DNA of 9,709 nucleotides, from NCBI GenBank assembly GCA_903872555.1, contig CAIQLE010000259.1, positions 1 through 9,709 on the forward strand, read 5' to 3'. Origin of the DNA: an uncultured bacterium. GTDB lineage: Bacteria; Pseudomonadota; Gammaproteobacteria; Burkholderiales; Burkholderiaceae_D. Both the position numbers and the translations under genes were made by a program. The notes under the pieces are model-generated. The model worked only from the letters and a program-made list of their open reading frames with translations. It had not been told where the DNA came from and did not search any database. This document shows positions 1 to 6,020 of this stretch, in pieces. Position 1 is the stretch's first letter. Each line of letters opens with the position of its first letter.

Positions 1-1048
1 CCGAGGCACCACGATTTTCCAGCCACTTGCGAATGCGGCTGGCATCAGCCAGACGCGATTGCTTGCTCTTGGAGTCAAGGAAGATCATCACGATGGGGCG
101 ACCGGAAATATGCACTTGCATCACCAGGCAACGCCCCGCTTCGGAGATATAACCGGTTTTCTGCAGGCCGATTTCCCAGTCCGGATTTTCAATCAGGCCA
201 TTCGAGTTACGGTATTGCAGCATGCGTCCACCCGGATCCACTGCGTAACGGCTGTCGGTCGAGTATTGACGGATTAAAGGATGCTGATAAGCAGCGACCA
301 CCAGTTTGGCAAGATCACGTGCGCTTGAGACATTCGTGCTCGACAGGCCGGTGGAATCCGAAAAGCGCGAACCACTCATACCCAGTTCCAGTGCCTTGGC
401 ATTCATTGCATGAACGAAGGCATGAAGACCGCCCGGATAGTGACGGCCGAGTGCAGAAGCGGCACGGTTTTCTGAGCTCATCAGAGCGATGTGCAACATA
501 TTCGAACGCGACAATTGCGAACCTACACGCAGACGCGAATGGCTGAATTTCTCGCGATCGACGTCGTCCTCGGTCACTGTCAGGACTTCATCCAGACTCT
601 GATTCGCCTCAACCACGACCAGACTGGTCATCAGCTTGGTGATCGAAGCGATGGGCAGGGATACGCCTGAATTTTTCTCGAACAGCACTTCATTATTCGA
701 CTGGTCCAGCACCAGAGCCACGCTGGAATTCAAATCCAGAGGATCACGCGTCAGGCTCAGACCGGCCAGATCACCGGCAGTAATCACGGGAGGAACGCCT
801 GCGACAGCAGAAGCAAAAGCCACACGCTGGGCAACTGGATGGCGCTTGCCATGGCTGAAGCTTGCGTGGACCAATTCGGGCTGCTTGCGCGAGGCCGTGG
901 ACCGGTTATGGGCAGGGCTGTGAAGGCGTGCAGATTTTTTGGAAGCAGCGTGACGCTCTTCTTTTTTTATCTGCGTTGCATGAGCTGCCGGCAGGGCAAA
1001 TGCCGTAGCCAGTGTGATAAGAACCGCTGTCATTGAATACTTACGCAT
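1..1048 (-). CDS. pbpG: D-alanyl-D-alanine endopeptidase (penicillin-binding protein 7), 3' end cut by window
   Basis: Periplasmic serine peptidase of the S11 family, which cuts D-Ala-meso-DAP cross-links in peptidoglycan during wall growth. I translated 349 codons from ATG at 1048. Residues 1-24 form a signal peptide (basic MRK, hydrophobic core, cleavage after AHA). Residues 25 to about 100 are a basic, low-complexity linker rich in Lys, His, Ser and Ala. The peptidase domain follows with all three active-site motifs: SITK (135-138, nucleophile S135), SEN (192-194) and KTG (297-299). The start has GGAG five bases upstream and a promoter about 30 bp beyond that. The frame is open to base 1, so only the extreme C-terminus is missing. 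E. coli PBP7 is about 310 residues; the longer N-terminal linker accounts for the extra length. It lies downstream of the tartrate dehydrogenase unit but has its own promoter. DacA-type carboxypeptidases share the motifs, but SITKLMT and SSEN with this layout favour PBP7. Confidence 0.93.
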   Translation of the reverse strand, partial: MRKYSMTAVLITLATAFALPAAHATQIKKEERHAASKKSARLHSPAHNRSTASRKQPELVHASFSHGKRHPVAQRVAFASAVAGVPPVITAGDLAGLSLTRDPLDLNSSVALVLDQSNNEVLFEKNSGVSLPIASITKLMTSLVVVEANQSLDEVLTVTEDDVDREKFSHSRLRVGSQLSRSNMLHIALMSSENRAASALGRHYPGGLHAFVHAMNAKALELGMSGSRFSDSTGLSSTNVSSARDLAKLVVAAYQHPLIRQYSTDSRYAVDPGGRMLQYRNSNGLIENPDWEIGLQKTGYISEAGRCLVMQVHISGRPIVMIFLDSKSKQSRLADASRIRKWLENRGAS

Positions 1049-1078
1049 CTAAACTCCATGGAACTGATGCCGAAAAAT

Positions 1079-1113
1079 TGCTTGCAGTGTAGCAAAATCT
1101 TGAAAAATCGCAA
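1079..1113 (-). promoter_or_regulatory. Sigma70-type promoter of pbpG
   Basis: On the minus strand, TTGCGA (1108-1113) lies 16 bp before TACACT (1086-1091). The -10 is preceded by TGC, giving an extended -10 (TGnTACACT). Predicted transcription starts near 1079, leaving a leader of about 30 nt that contains the GGAG ribosome binding site at 1054-1057. Predicted by eye from consensus only. Confidence 0.6.
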
Positions 1114-1203
1114 GTAAATTAGGGAGTTATAAGCACTAATTAAACGGGTTTATTACCCCCAATTGAATATTATCAATAATTTAACACGTAATATACTGAT
1201 AAG

Positions 1204-2271
1204 TCAGAGGCAGCTTTCAATCGCCTTACCCAAATCCTGTGTGCTTCCCTTACCACCCATATCGGGAGTAAAGGGCGCTTCTTTAGGCCCGGCAGCCAGT
1301 ACTTTTTCTATCGCCCTGACGATGTCCGCTCCGGCCTCGGCATACCCGAAATGCTCCAGCATCATGGCACCCGACCAGATCTGTCCTATAGGATTGGCCA
1401 GACCCTTGCCCGCGATATCCGGTGCCGATCCATGCACGGGCTCAAATAGCGAAGGAAACAGGCCTTCAGGATTGATATTGGCCGAAGGTGCAATCGCTAT
1501 TGTTCCCGTGCAGGCCGGCCCCAGGTCAGACAGGATGTCGCCAAACAAATTGGAAGCCACCACCACATCAAACCATTCAGGATGACGCACGAAATGCGCA
1601 CACAAAATATCGATGTGATATTTGTCGTATTTGATCTCGGGATAATGGCGCGCCATCTCGGCAACCCGCTCATCCCAGTAAGGCATGGTGATGGAAATGC
1701 CATTCGACTTCGTGGCCGAAGTCAGATGTTTTTTCGGGCGCCGCTGCGCCAGATCAAACGCATACTTCAGGATGCGATCGGTACCGGTGCGCGAGAATAC
1801 GCTTTGCTGAAAAACGACTTCACGCGAAGTGCCCTCATACATGCGGCCACCTACCGACGAATACTCACCTTCCGTATTCTCACGCACCACATAAAAATCA
1901 ATATCCCCCGGCTGGCGATTGGCCAACGGTGAGGGTATGCCCGGCATCAGGCGACAGGGACGCAAATTCACATACTGATCAAACTCGCGCCGGAATTTCA
2001 GCAAAGACCCCCAGAGCGAAATATGATCTGGCACCGTCTCAGGCCAGCCCACAGCACCAAAAAATATCGCATCTTGCGGCATCAGCTGATCTTTCCAGTC
2101 ATCCGGCATCATTTGTCCATGCCTTGCGTAGTAGTCGCAACTGGCAAAATCAAAATGCTGATACGAGAGATCAATGCCAAATTTTCTTGCGGCCGCATCC
2201 AGCACTCTCAGACCTTCAGGCACGACCTCCTTGCCTATGCCATCACCAGCGATCACCGCAATTTTTTTCAC
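1204..2271 (-). CDS. ttuC: Tartrate dehydrogenase / D-malate dehydrogenase family (beta-decarboxylating dehydrogenase)
   Basis: Cytoplasmic NAD-dependent, metal-dependent dehydrogenase of the isocitrate/isopropylmalate family. Tartrate dehydrogenases act on tartrate, D-malate and meso-tartrate. I chose GTG at 2271 (355 aa) over the in-frame ATG at 2301. The GTG has GGAG seven bases upstream, and it places the nucleotide-fold motif IAVIAGDGIG right at the N-terminus as in relatives; the ATG would lie inside the upstream gene. From the GTG, family residues are visible: R94 and R104 in the substrate loop (LKFRREFDQYVNLRP), R130 and Y137 (VVRENTEGEY), K188 (SATKSNG), D221, and metal-binding D245 and D249 (NLFGDILSDLG). 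The cofactor region HGSAPDIAGKGLANP is of the NAD type. It is the last gene of the four-gene unit and starts 4 bp after the nitroreductase stop. Substrate preference among tartrate, D-malate and isopropylmalate-like acids cannot be fixed from sequence, but the LWGSLLKFRR loop fits the tartrate/D-malate group, not LeuB. Confidence 0.88.
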   Translation of the reverse strand: MKKIAVIAGDGIGKEVVPEGLRVLDAAARKFGIDLSYQHFDFASCDYYARHGQMMPDDWKDQLMPQDAIFFGAVGWPETVPDHISLWGSLLKFRREFDQYVNLRPCRLMPGIPSPLANRQPGDIDFYVVRENTEGEYSSVGGRMYEGTSREVVFQQSVFSRTGTDRILKYAFDLAQRRPKKHLTSATKSNGISITMPYWDERVAEMARHYPEIKYDKYHIDILCAHFVRHPEWFDVVVASNLFGDILSDLGPACTGTIAIAPSANINPEGLFPSLFEPVHGSAPDIAGKGLANPIGQIWSGAMMLEHFGYAEAGADIVRAIEKVLAAGPKEAPFTPDMGGKGSTQDLGKAIESCL

Positions 2272-2275
2272 TGCA

Positions 2276-2971
2276 TTACTCCATGAATTTAGCAAAATCA
2301 CCCAGTGCGGCTCGCTCGGTCACGAGGCTGTTTTCTATCTTGCTGTGATCTGCATAACCGAGTGCCATGCCACATACCAACTGCTCACTGTCAGGCAGCT
2401 GCAATACTTCGGCGATCACTTTATGAAATTGAGTAAAGGCGGCCTGCGCACAGGTATCCAGTCCGCGTCCGCGTGCAGCGACCATGACGTTCTGCAGGAA
2501 CATGCCATAGTCCAGCCATGATCCCTGTTCCATGATGCGATCAATCGTGAAAATCAGACCCACAGGTGCATCAAAAAAAGCATAGTTGCGCGCATGCTGA
2601 GCCTGCATACCTGTCTTGTTATCCCGCGTCAGGCCCAACAGCGCATACAGATCCCAGCCGACTTTACGGCGCCGGTCGACATAGGGCGATACCCATTCGC
2701 GCGGATAATAGTCGTACTCTTCCTTGTGTGTTGCAGCCTGCGCAGGATCAAGATACGCCGCAGCAATCGCTGCACTCAGTCGTTCAAGAGTAGCGCCCGT
2801 CACCACATAGACTTTCCATGGCTGGGTATTCGAACCTGAAGGCGCGCGCGCAGCCACTTCTAATATGGCAGCAATATCTTCTTGGGCGACAGGCTGCGGC
2901 AAAAATGCGCGCATAGAGCGGCGCGAAGTGATGGCCTGATCGACGATTTTTTGTTCATTAGTCTGAATCAT
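2276..2971 (-). CDS. Nitroreductase family FMN-dependent oxidoreductase
   Basis: A 231-residue protein of the FMN-binding nitroreductase fold, which normally works as a cytoplasmic homodimer using NAD(P)H to reduce nitroaromatics, quinones or other acceptors. The N-terminal FMN-phosphate motif SRRSMRAF is at residues 16-23. The second FMN segment APSGSNTQPW is at 43-52. A helix with GMFLQNVMVAARGRGLDT (156-173) and the C-terminal GMALGYAD (201-208) are also typical. ATG at 2971 overlaps the thioesterase stop by four bases (ATGA), which implies translational coupling and explains the poor Shine-Dalgarno. The C-terminus nearly abuts the tartrate dehydrogenase start. It resembles the longer PnbA-like nitroreductases, with an insertion around residues 75-125 (YDYYPREWVSPYVDRRRKVG). 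The physiological substrate is unknown, and its link with tartrate metabolism is unproven. Confidence 0.88.
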   Translation of the reverse strand: MIQTNEQKIVDQAITSRRSMRAFLPQPVAQEDIAAILEVAARAPSGSNTQPWKVYVVTGATLERLSAAIAAAYLDPAQAATHKEEYDYYPREWVSPYVDRRRKVGWDLYALLGLTRDNKTGMQAQHARNYAFFDAPVGLIFTIDRIMEQGSWLDYGMFLQNVMVAARGRGLDTCAQAAFTQFHKVIAEVLQLPDSEQLVCGMALGYADHSKIENSLVTERAALGDFAKFME

Positions 2972-3405
2972 AGGGATACCAGTAAGGTTTGAAGTAAGGC
3001 GCGCGCAGGCGCAGGAATAGAGGTAGGTTTACGTGTCTGCCTGTCGACATACACATGAATGAAATGACCCTGTGCTGAGGCAGTATCTTCATCACCACGA
3101 AAGATACCGACTTCATAGCGGACACTGGAATCGCCCAGACGGGTGACGCATAAACCCGCCGTAATCGGCTCAGGAAAAGCGACCGGGGAAAAATAATTAC
3201 AATGCGTTTCCAGCACGAGGCCTATCGCTTCGCCGGCATGAATGTCCAGCGTGCCGTTCACAATCAGGAATTGATTTACCACCGTATCGAACCACTGGTA
3301 ATAAACCACATTGTTCACATGACCGTAAGCGTCATTGTCAGCCCAGCGTGTCGTGATCGGATAAAAATGGCGGAAGTGCGCCCGCGTCTTGGGACTCTCT
3401 CTCAT
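2968..3405 (-). CDS. Acyl-CoA thioesterase, hotdog fold (4-hydroxybenzoyl-CoA thioesterase/YbgC-like)
   Basis: A 145-residue protein that should hydrolyse acyl-CoA thioesters in the cytoplasm as a hotdog-fold multimer. The diagnostic motif is at residues 20-40, TRWADNDAYGHVNN followed by VVYYQWFD, with the likely catalytic Asp at D25 and the conserved G28-H29-x-N31 turn. The length matches the usual 130-150 residues. The ATG at 3405 follows the permease stop by 10 bp, with GAGAA as a modest ribosome binding site. Its own stop overlaps the nitroreductase start by four bases. The chain-length or aromatic acyl preference cannot be read from sequence. FadM- and YbgC-type enzymes share the motif, so I give no symbol. 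Confidence 0.88.
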   Translation of the reverse strand: MRESPKTRAHFRHFYPITTRWADNDAYGHVNNVVYYQWFDTVVNQFLIVNGTLDIHAGEAIGLVLETHCNYFSPVAFPEPITAGLCVTRLGDSSVRYEVGIFRGDEDTASAQGHFIHVYVDRQTRKPTSIPAPARALLQTLLVSL

Positions 3406-3415
3406 AAAGTTCTCA

Positions 3416-4294
3416 TTATTTTTTCACTACAAATGCCACACCCGTGACTGCCAGCAGCAGTCCGGCGATGCCAGCCCACGCAAAAGATTCACCAAATAAC
3501 AGCCAGGCCAAAAATGCAGTGACCGGTGGTGTCAGATACATCAGGCTGGACACATGCGTGGCTGCGTTTTTTCTGATCAGCGCAAATAATAAAAACATCG
3601 CACCTATCGACAGCGCCAGCACTGACCAACATAAGGCCAGCACAAAATCAGCCGTCCATTGTACTGAACTGAAATCAGGACGCAGGTCTTCCAGCCACCA
3701 GGCCAGTGGCAGTGTCACCAGTACCGATGCGGTGAACTGGATTACGGCACCGGAACGTAAATCAAAGCGTGGACAGAAGTGTCGTTGATACAACGTACCA
3801 GCGGTAATAGAGAACAAGCCAAACACGCACAGGGAAATAGTCAGCAGCGAACTGCCGCTGGCTGTCAGCTTCTCGGACACCACCAGAGCAACGCCACCCA
3901 GACCCAGCAACAAACCCAGCCACTGACGTGGCCGCAGGGACTCTTTGACTAAGGGTGCAGCCAACGCCGTCAATAAAGGCTGCAAACCGACGATCAATGC
4001 CGACAGACCGGCCGGCATGCCCAGCTTGATGGCACACCACACACCCGACAAATAACCTGCCTGAACCATCACCCCTGCCAGCGCTATGTGCAAGACCAGT
4101 CCACGCGGCCAGTCGGTGCGCATGATGAGCATCAGCGGTAGCAAAATGATAAGCACACCAAAATATCGCAGCAAAAGAAAGCTGAGTGGCGGCGCATAAG
4201 GCAGGCCGAATTTTGCAACGATGAATCCGGTGCTCCAGATCAGCACAAACAAAAGTGGCATGGCGCCATCGATCCAGACCGCACGCCGCTTCAT
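3416..4294 (-). CDS. EamA/DMT-superfamily membrane transporter
   Basis: Inner-membrane permease of the drug/metabolite transporter superfamily (10-TMS RhaT/EamA type), probably an exporter of a small metabolite; the substrate is unknown. From ATG at 4294 it is 292 aa with about ten hydrophobic segments. Two EamA repeats are visible: each half ends in a similar helix pair, GLSALIVGLQPLL...LLLGLGGVALVV and HVSSLMYLTPPVTAF...LLLAVTGVAFVV. The protein ends in a Lys-Lys tail. The start is uncertain: in-frame ATGs also exist at 4327, 4363 and 4384, none with a good Shine-Dalgarno. I prefer 4294 because it places a short basic stretch (MKRR) directly before TM1, gives the usual family length, and leaves the predicted phasin promoter outside the gene. 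It is the first gene of the four-gene minus-strand unit. No convincing promoter was identified for it. Confidence 0.85.
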   Translation of the reverse strand: MKRRAVWIDGAMPLLFVLIWSTGFIVAKFGLPYAPPLSFLLLRYFGVLIILLPLMLIMRTDWPRGLVLHIALAGVMVQAGYLSGVWCAIKLGMPAGLSALIVGLQPLLTALAAPLVKESLRPRQWLGLLLGLGGVALVVSEKLTASGSSLLTISLCVFGLFSITAGTLYQRHFCPRFDLRSGAVIQFTASVLVTLPLAWWLEDLRPDFSSVQWTADFVLALCWSVLALSIGAMFLLFALIRKNAATHVSSLMYLTPPVTAFLAWLLFGESFAWAGIAGLLLAVTGVAFVVKK

Positions 4295-4377
4295 GTGCCC
4301 GCTCAGCCGAGTTAAAAATCGAGTCATCGATGCCAATTTAGTAATCAAATATTTTTGATGCATCGCAATAATTTTAC

Positions 4378-4412
4378 TTGACATGAAAGTTCTGGGCCAT
4401 AAAATGAGGACT
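4378..4412 (+). promoter_or_regulatory. Near-consensus sigma70 promoter of the phasin gene
   Basis: A perfect -35 TTGACA (4378-4383) and a -10 TAAAAT (4400-4405, five of six consensus bases) are separated by 16 bp. Predicted transcription starts near 4412, giving a leader of about 54 nt before the phasin start. The strength fits an abundant granule protein. It overlaps the longest possible reading of the divergent permease, which argues for a shorter permease. Confidence 0.7.
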
Positions 4413-4465
4413 TATTGCATCGCACCATGGCGCTCTCAGCCACCACCCCTTCACGAGGAGTTTCA

Positions 4466-5029
4466 ATGTTCAATTCAGCCGACCAAATCACCAGCACCGC
4501 TCGCAACAGCATGACTTCCCAACTGAATCTGGCGACCTCGCTGACCGGTTCTATGCTCGAGAGCATGGAAAAATTCATGGGACTGAATTTGCAGGCAGCC
4601 AAAGCCACCGTTGAAAACTCTATCAACAATGCACAACATCTGATGCTGGCAAAAGATCCCCAGGAATTCTTTGCCACCAGCGCTCAGCAAGCGCAGCCGC
4701 AAACCGATATCGTCCTGACCTATGCACGTCATCTGGCCACCATCGCTTCCGGCGCACACTTCGAATTATCCAAAGTAGCCGAGTCACAAATCAGTGAAAG
4801 CGGCCGCAATGTAACCGACATGATCAACGAACTCAGCAAACATGCACCTGCGGGCTCGGAAAATATGATCTCCACCTTCAAATCGGTGATCGACAATACC
4901 AGCTCAGGTTTTTCTCAGCTGAATCGCACCGCTAAAGCAGCGGTCGAAGCGATGGAATCGAATGTGAATGCTGCCAGTTCGCAAATCGCACAAGCTACTG
5001 CAAAAACAAGCAGCCGCTCGAAAAAATAA
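4466..5029 (+). CDS. phaP: Phasin family protein (polyhydroxyalkanoate granule-associated)
   Basis: Phasins coat the surface of cytoplasmic polyhydroxyalkanoate granules and control their number and size. The protein is 187 aa from ATG at 4466, chosen because GAGGAG (4455-4460) lies five bases upstream; an in-frame ATG further up (4427) lacks such a site. It is almost entirely amphipathic helix without Cys or Trp, starting MFNSADQITSTARN. The region around residues 20-110 matches the Phasin_2 pattern, including NLATSLTGSMLESMEKFMGLN as overlapping helical repeats and AKDPQEFFATSAQQ at 62-75. The C-terminus is an Ala/Ser/Gln-rich tail ending in SSRSKK. Length and composition are typical of Burkholderiales phasins of about 185-195 residues. 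It has its own strong promoter and intrinsic terminator, so it is monocistronic. No PHA synthase or PhaR regulator is in the window. PhaP is used as a generic name because these genomes often carry several paralogues. Confidence 0.92.
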   Translation: MFNSADQITSTARNSMTSQLNLATSLTGSMLESMEKFMGLNLQAAKATVENSINNAQHLMLAKDPQEFFATSAQQAQPQTDIVLTYARHLATIASGAHFELSKVAESQISESGRNVTDMINELSKHAPAGSENMISTFKSVIDNTSSGFSQLNRTAKAAVEAMESNVNAASSQIAQATAKTSSRSKK

Positions 5030-5042
5030 ATTTTTCGGTATT

Positions 5043-5083
5043 AAAAAACCGGCCAGATTTGAAGTCTGGCCGGTTTTTCTTTT
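5043..5083 (+). terminator. Intrinsic terminator after the phasin gene
   Basis: Perfect 9-bp GC-rich stem CCGGCCAGA (5049-5057) with TCTGGCCGG (5065-5073) and loop TTTGAAG. The stem extends by five A-T pairs and is followed by TTTTTCTTTT. It begins about 14 bp after the phasin stop. The flanking A and T tracts would let it also act on the opposite strand, but no gene converges on it. Confidence 0.93.
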
Positions 5084-5112
5084 ATAAATGGTAACTAACT
5101 TTAAGAGTTTAT

Positions 5113-5140
5113 TTGACTCTTGGTTATAATCACATTATCC
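5113..5140 (+). promoter_or_regulatory. Possible promoter of the membrane-protein gene (non-standard spacing)
   Basis: A perfect TATAAT (5125-5130) lies only 6 bp after TTGACT (5113-5118), too close to serve as a standard pair. TTGACT could instead pair at 16 bp with TTATCC (5135-5140), or TATAAT could act with a poor -35. A 6-bp inverted repeat, AAGAGT (5103-5108) and ACTCTT (5116-5121), overlaps the -35-like element. This is weak evidence, by eye only. Confidence 0.3.
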
Positions 5141-5266
5141 AGTCGCAACCAAAAATTTGACTGCTTCAAATGATACTTGCGCACCGCTTCATATGTAACA
5201 GGCGTATGTTTTATTCTGATTAAGCTGGTCTTGCGGTCTGATGGCTGCTCTTGGCACCGAATCACC

Positions 5267-5812
5267 ATGACCTTACTTCAGCTGTTCTCCATACTCTTCT
5301 CAGCAGCGCTGTATTTTTCCCTTTTTTATCTGAACGGCACTCTGTTCTCTGCATTTGAATTGCATGAAGGTGCCAACTGGATATTTCTCCCTGCAGGAGT
5401 ACGACTCATGTGCACCCTGCTGTTTGGCGGCGAGGGCGCCATAGGCTTGTTACTGGCTTCGCTGCTGATTGCCCATGCCGACTTCGGTCGCATGGATGCC
5501 ATTACCACCTTGGGCGCGGTCAGCATTTCGGCCGGTGCACCCTATCTTGTATATCGTCTCGCTCTCTACTCGGGCATGCCGGCAACGCTGAGAGATCTCA
5601 CTCCGGCTAAACTGTCGATACTCGCATTGGTTTATGCCTTCAGCAGTTCTTTTATGCATGCACTCTGGTATGCCCTGCGCGGAATTTATCCCAGGTTCCT
5701 GAACGGCTTTACTGCCATGTTCATTGGCGATTTACTCGGCACACTAATCGTCGCCTATGCTATAAAAGCAGTGCTTACGATATCGGACAGACGCTCTTCC
5801 CAGAGCAGCTAA
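5267..5812 (+). CDS. Small multi-pass membrane protein, MASE1-like
   Basis: A 181-residue integral membrane protein of unknown function. From ATG at 5267 the protein starts directly with a hydrophobic helix (residues 2-29). Further hydrophobic stretches lie at about 38-70 (probably two helices), 79-101, 115-135 and 148-172, ending in a short hydrophilic tail (SDRRSSQSS). The segment GANWIFLPAGVRL followed by LLFGGEGAIGLLLAS (35-65) resembles the core of MASE1, the membrane sensor region found before GGDEF or kinase domains. No output domain follows, so if the resemblance is real this is a stand-alone sensor-like module. An upstream TTG at 5177 would add 30 residues but is less plausible; neither start has a good Shine-Dalgarno. 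It stands between the phasin terminator and the urease promoter region and is probably transcribed alone. No clear terminator follows it. Confidence 0.72.
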   Translation: MTLLQLFSILFSAALYFSLFYLNGTLFSAFELHEGANWIFLPAGVRLMCTLLFGGEGAIGLLLASLLIAHADFGRMDAITTLGAVSISAGAPYLVYRLALYSGMPATLRDLTPAKLSILALVYAFSSSFMHALWYALRGIYPRFLNGFTAMFIGDLLGTLIVAYAIKAVLTISDRRSSQSS

Positions 5813-5835
5813 ATTCACCCAGCTTAGCGAGCTGT

Positions 5836-5884
5836 CGCACCAACATATGACAAAGCAGACATAGCTTTGCCCGTTTCCAGTGCA
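5836..5884 (+). promoter_or_regulatory. Candidate NtrC enhancer boxes upstream of the urease operon
   Basis: The NtrC consensus is TGCACY-N5-RGTGCA. The sequence TGCCCG-TTTCC-AGTGCA at 5868-5884 matches 10 of 12 fixed positions. A second, weaker copy, CGCACC-AACAT-ATGACA at 5836-5852, matches 8 of 12, mainly in its left half. Their centres are 32 bp apart, about three helical turns, which is the spacing of the two strong NtrC sites at E. coli glnA. The centres lie about 63 and 95 bp upstream of the predicted start. The upstream copy alone would not be convincing. Confidence 0.5.
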
Positions 5885-5912
5885 TTGTTAAGCAATTAAG
5901 CTGATTAAGAGA

Positions 5913-5928
5913 TGGCATGCAAGCTGCT
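5913..5928 (+). promoter_or_regulatory. Sigma54 (-24/-12) promoter of the urease operon
   Basis: TGGCATG-CAAG-CTGCT fits the sigma54 consensus TGGCACG-N4-TTGCW at all but two positions. The invariant GG (5914-5915) and GC (5926-5927) have the correct spacing. Flanking purines (AGAG) upstream and the T-run downstream also fit the extended consensus. Transcription would start near 5939, leaving a leader of about 80 nt before ureD. The location directly before a urease operon, with NtrC-like boxes behind it, makes nitrogen-limitation control the natural reading. Confidence 0.72.
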
Positions 5929-6020
5929 TTTGTAGTGGCGAATAAGAATATAGCCTGACCACTCATTCCAAAAATGGCAATACTAAAAATGACAGCCATC
6001 CTGCTCTGAACCACCTCAAC

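Noticed and set aside
59..1036. Several plus-strand open frames opposite the left-hand gene
   Set aside because: They lie antisense to pbpG, whose minus-strand translation carries a signal peptide and all three penicillin-binding motifs.
1146..1158. Possible terminator of the tartrate dehydrogenase unit (minus-strand GGGT-AATAA-ACCC)
   Set aside because: The stem is only 4 bp and the following sequence, GTTTAATT, is a poor U-tract. Nearby AT-only inverted repeats are expected by chance in this AT-rich spacer.
5820..5834. Short hairpin CAGCT-TAGCG-AGCTG after the membrane-protein gene
   Set aside because: A 5-bp stem without a T-run is too weak to call a terminator.
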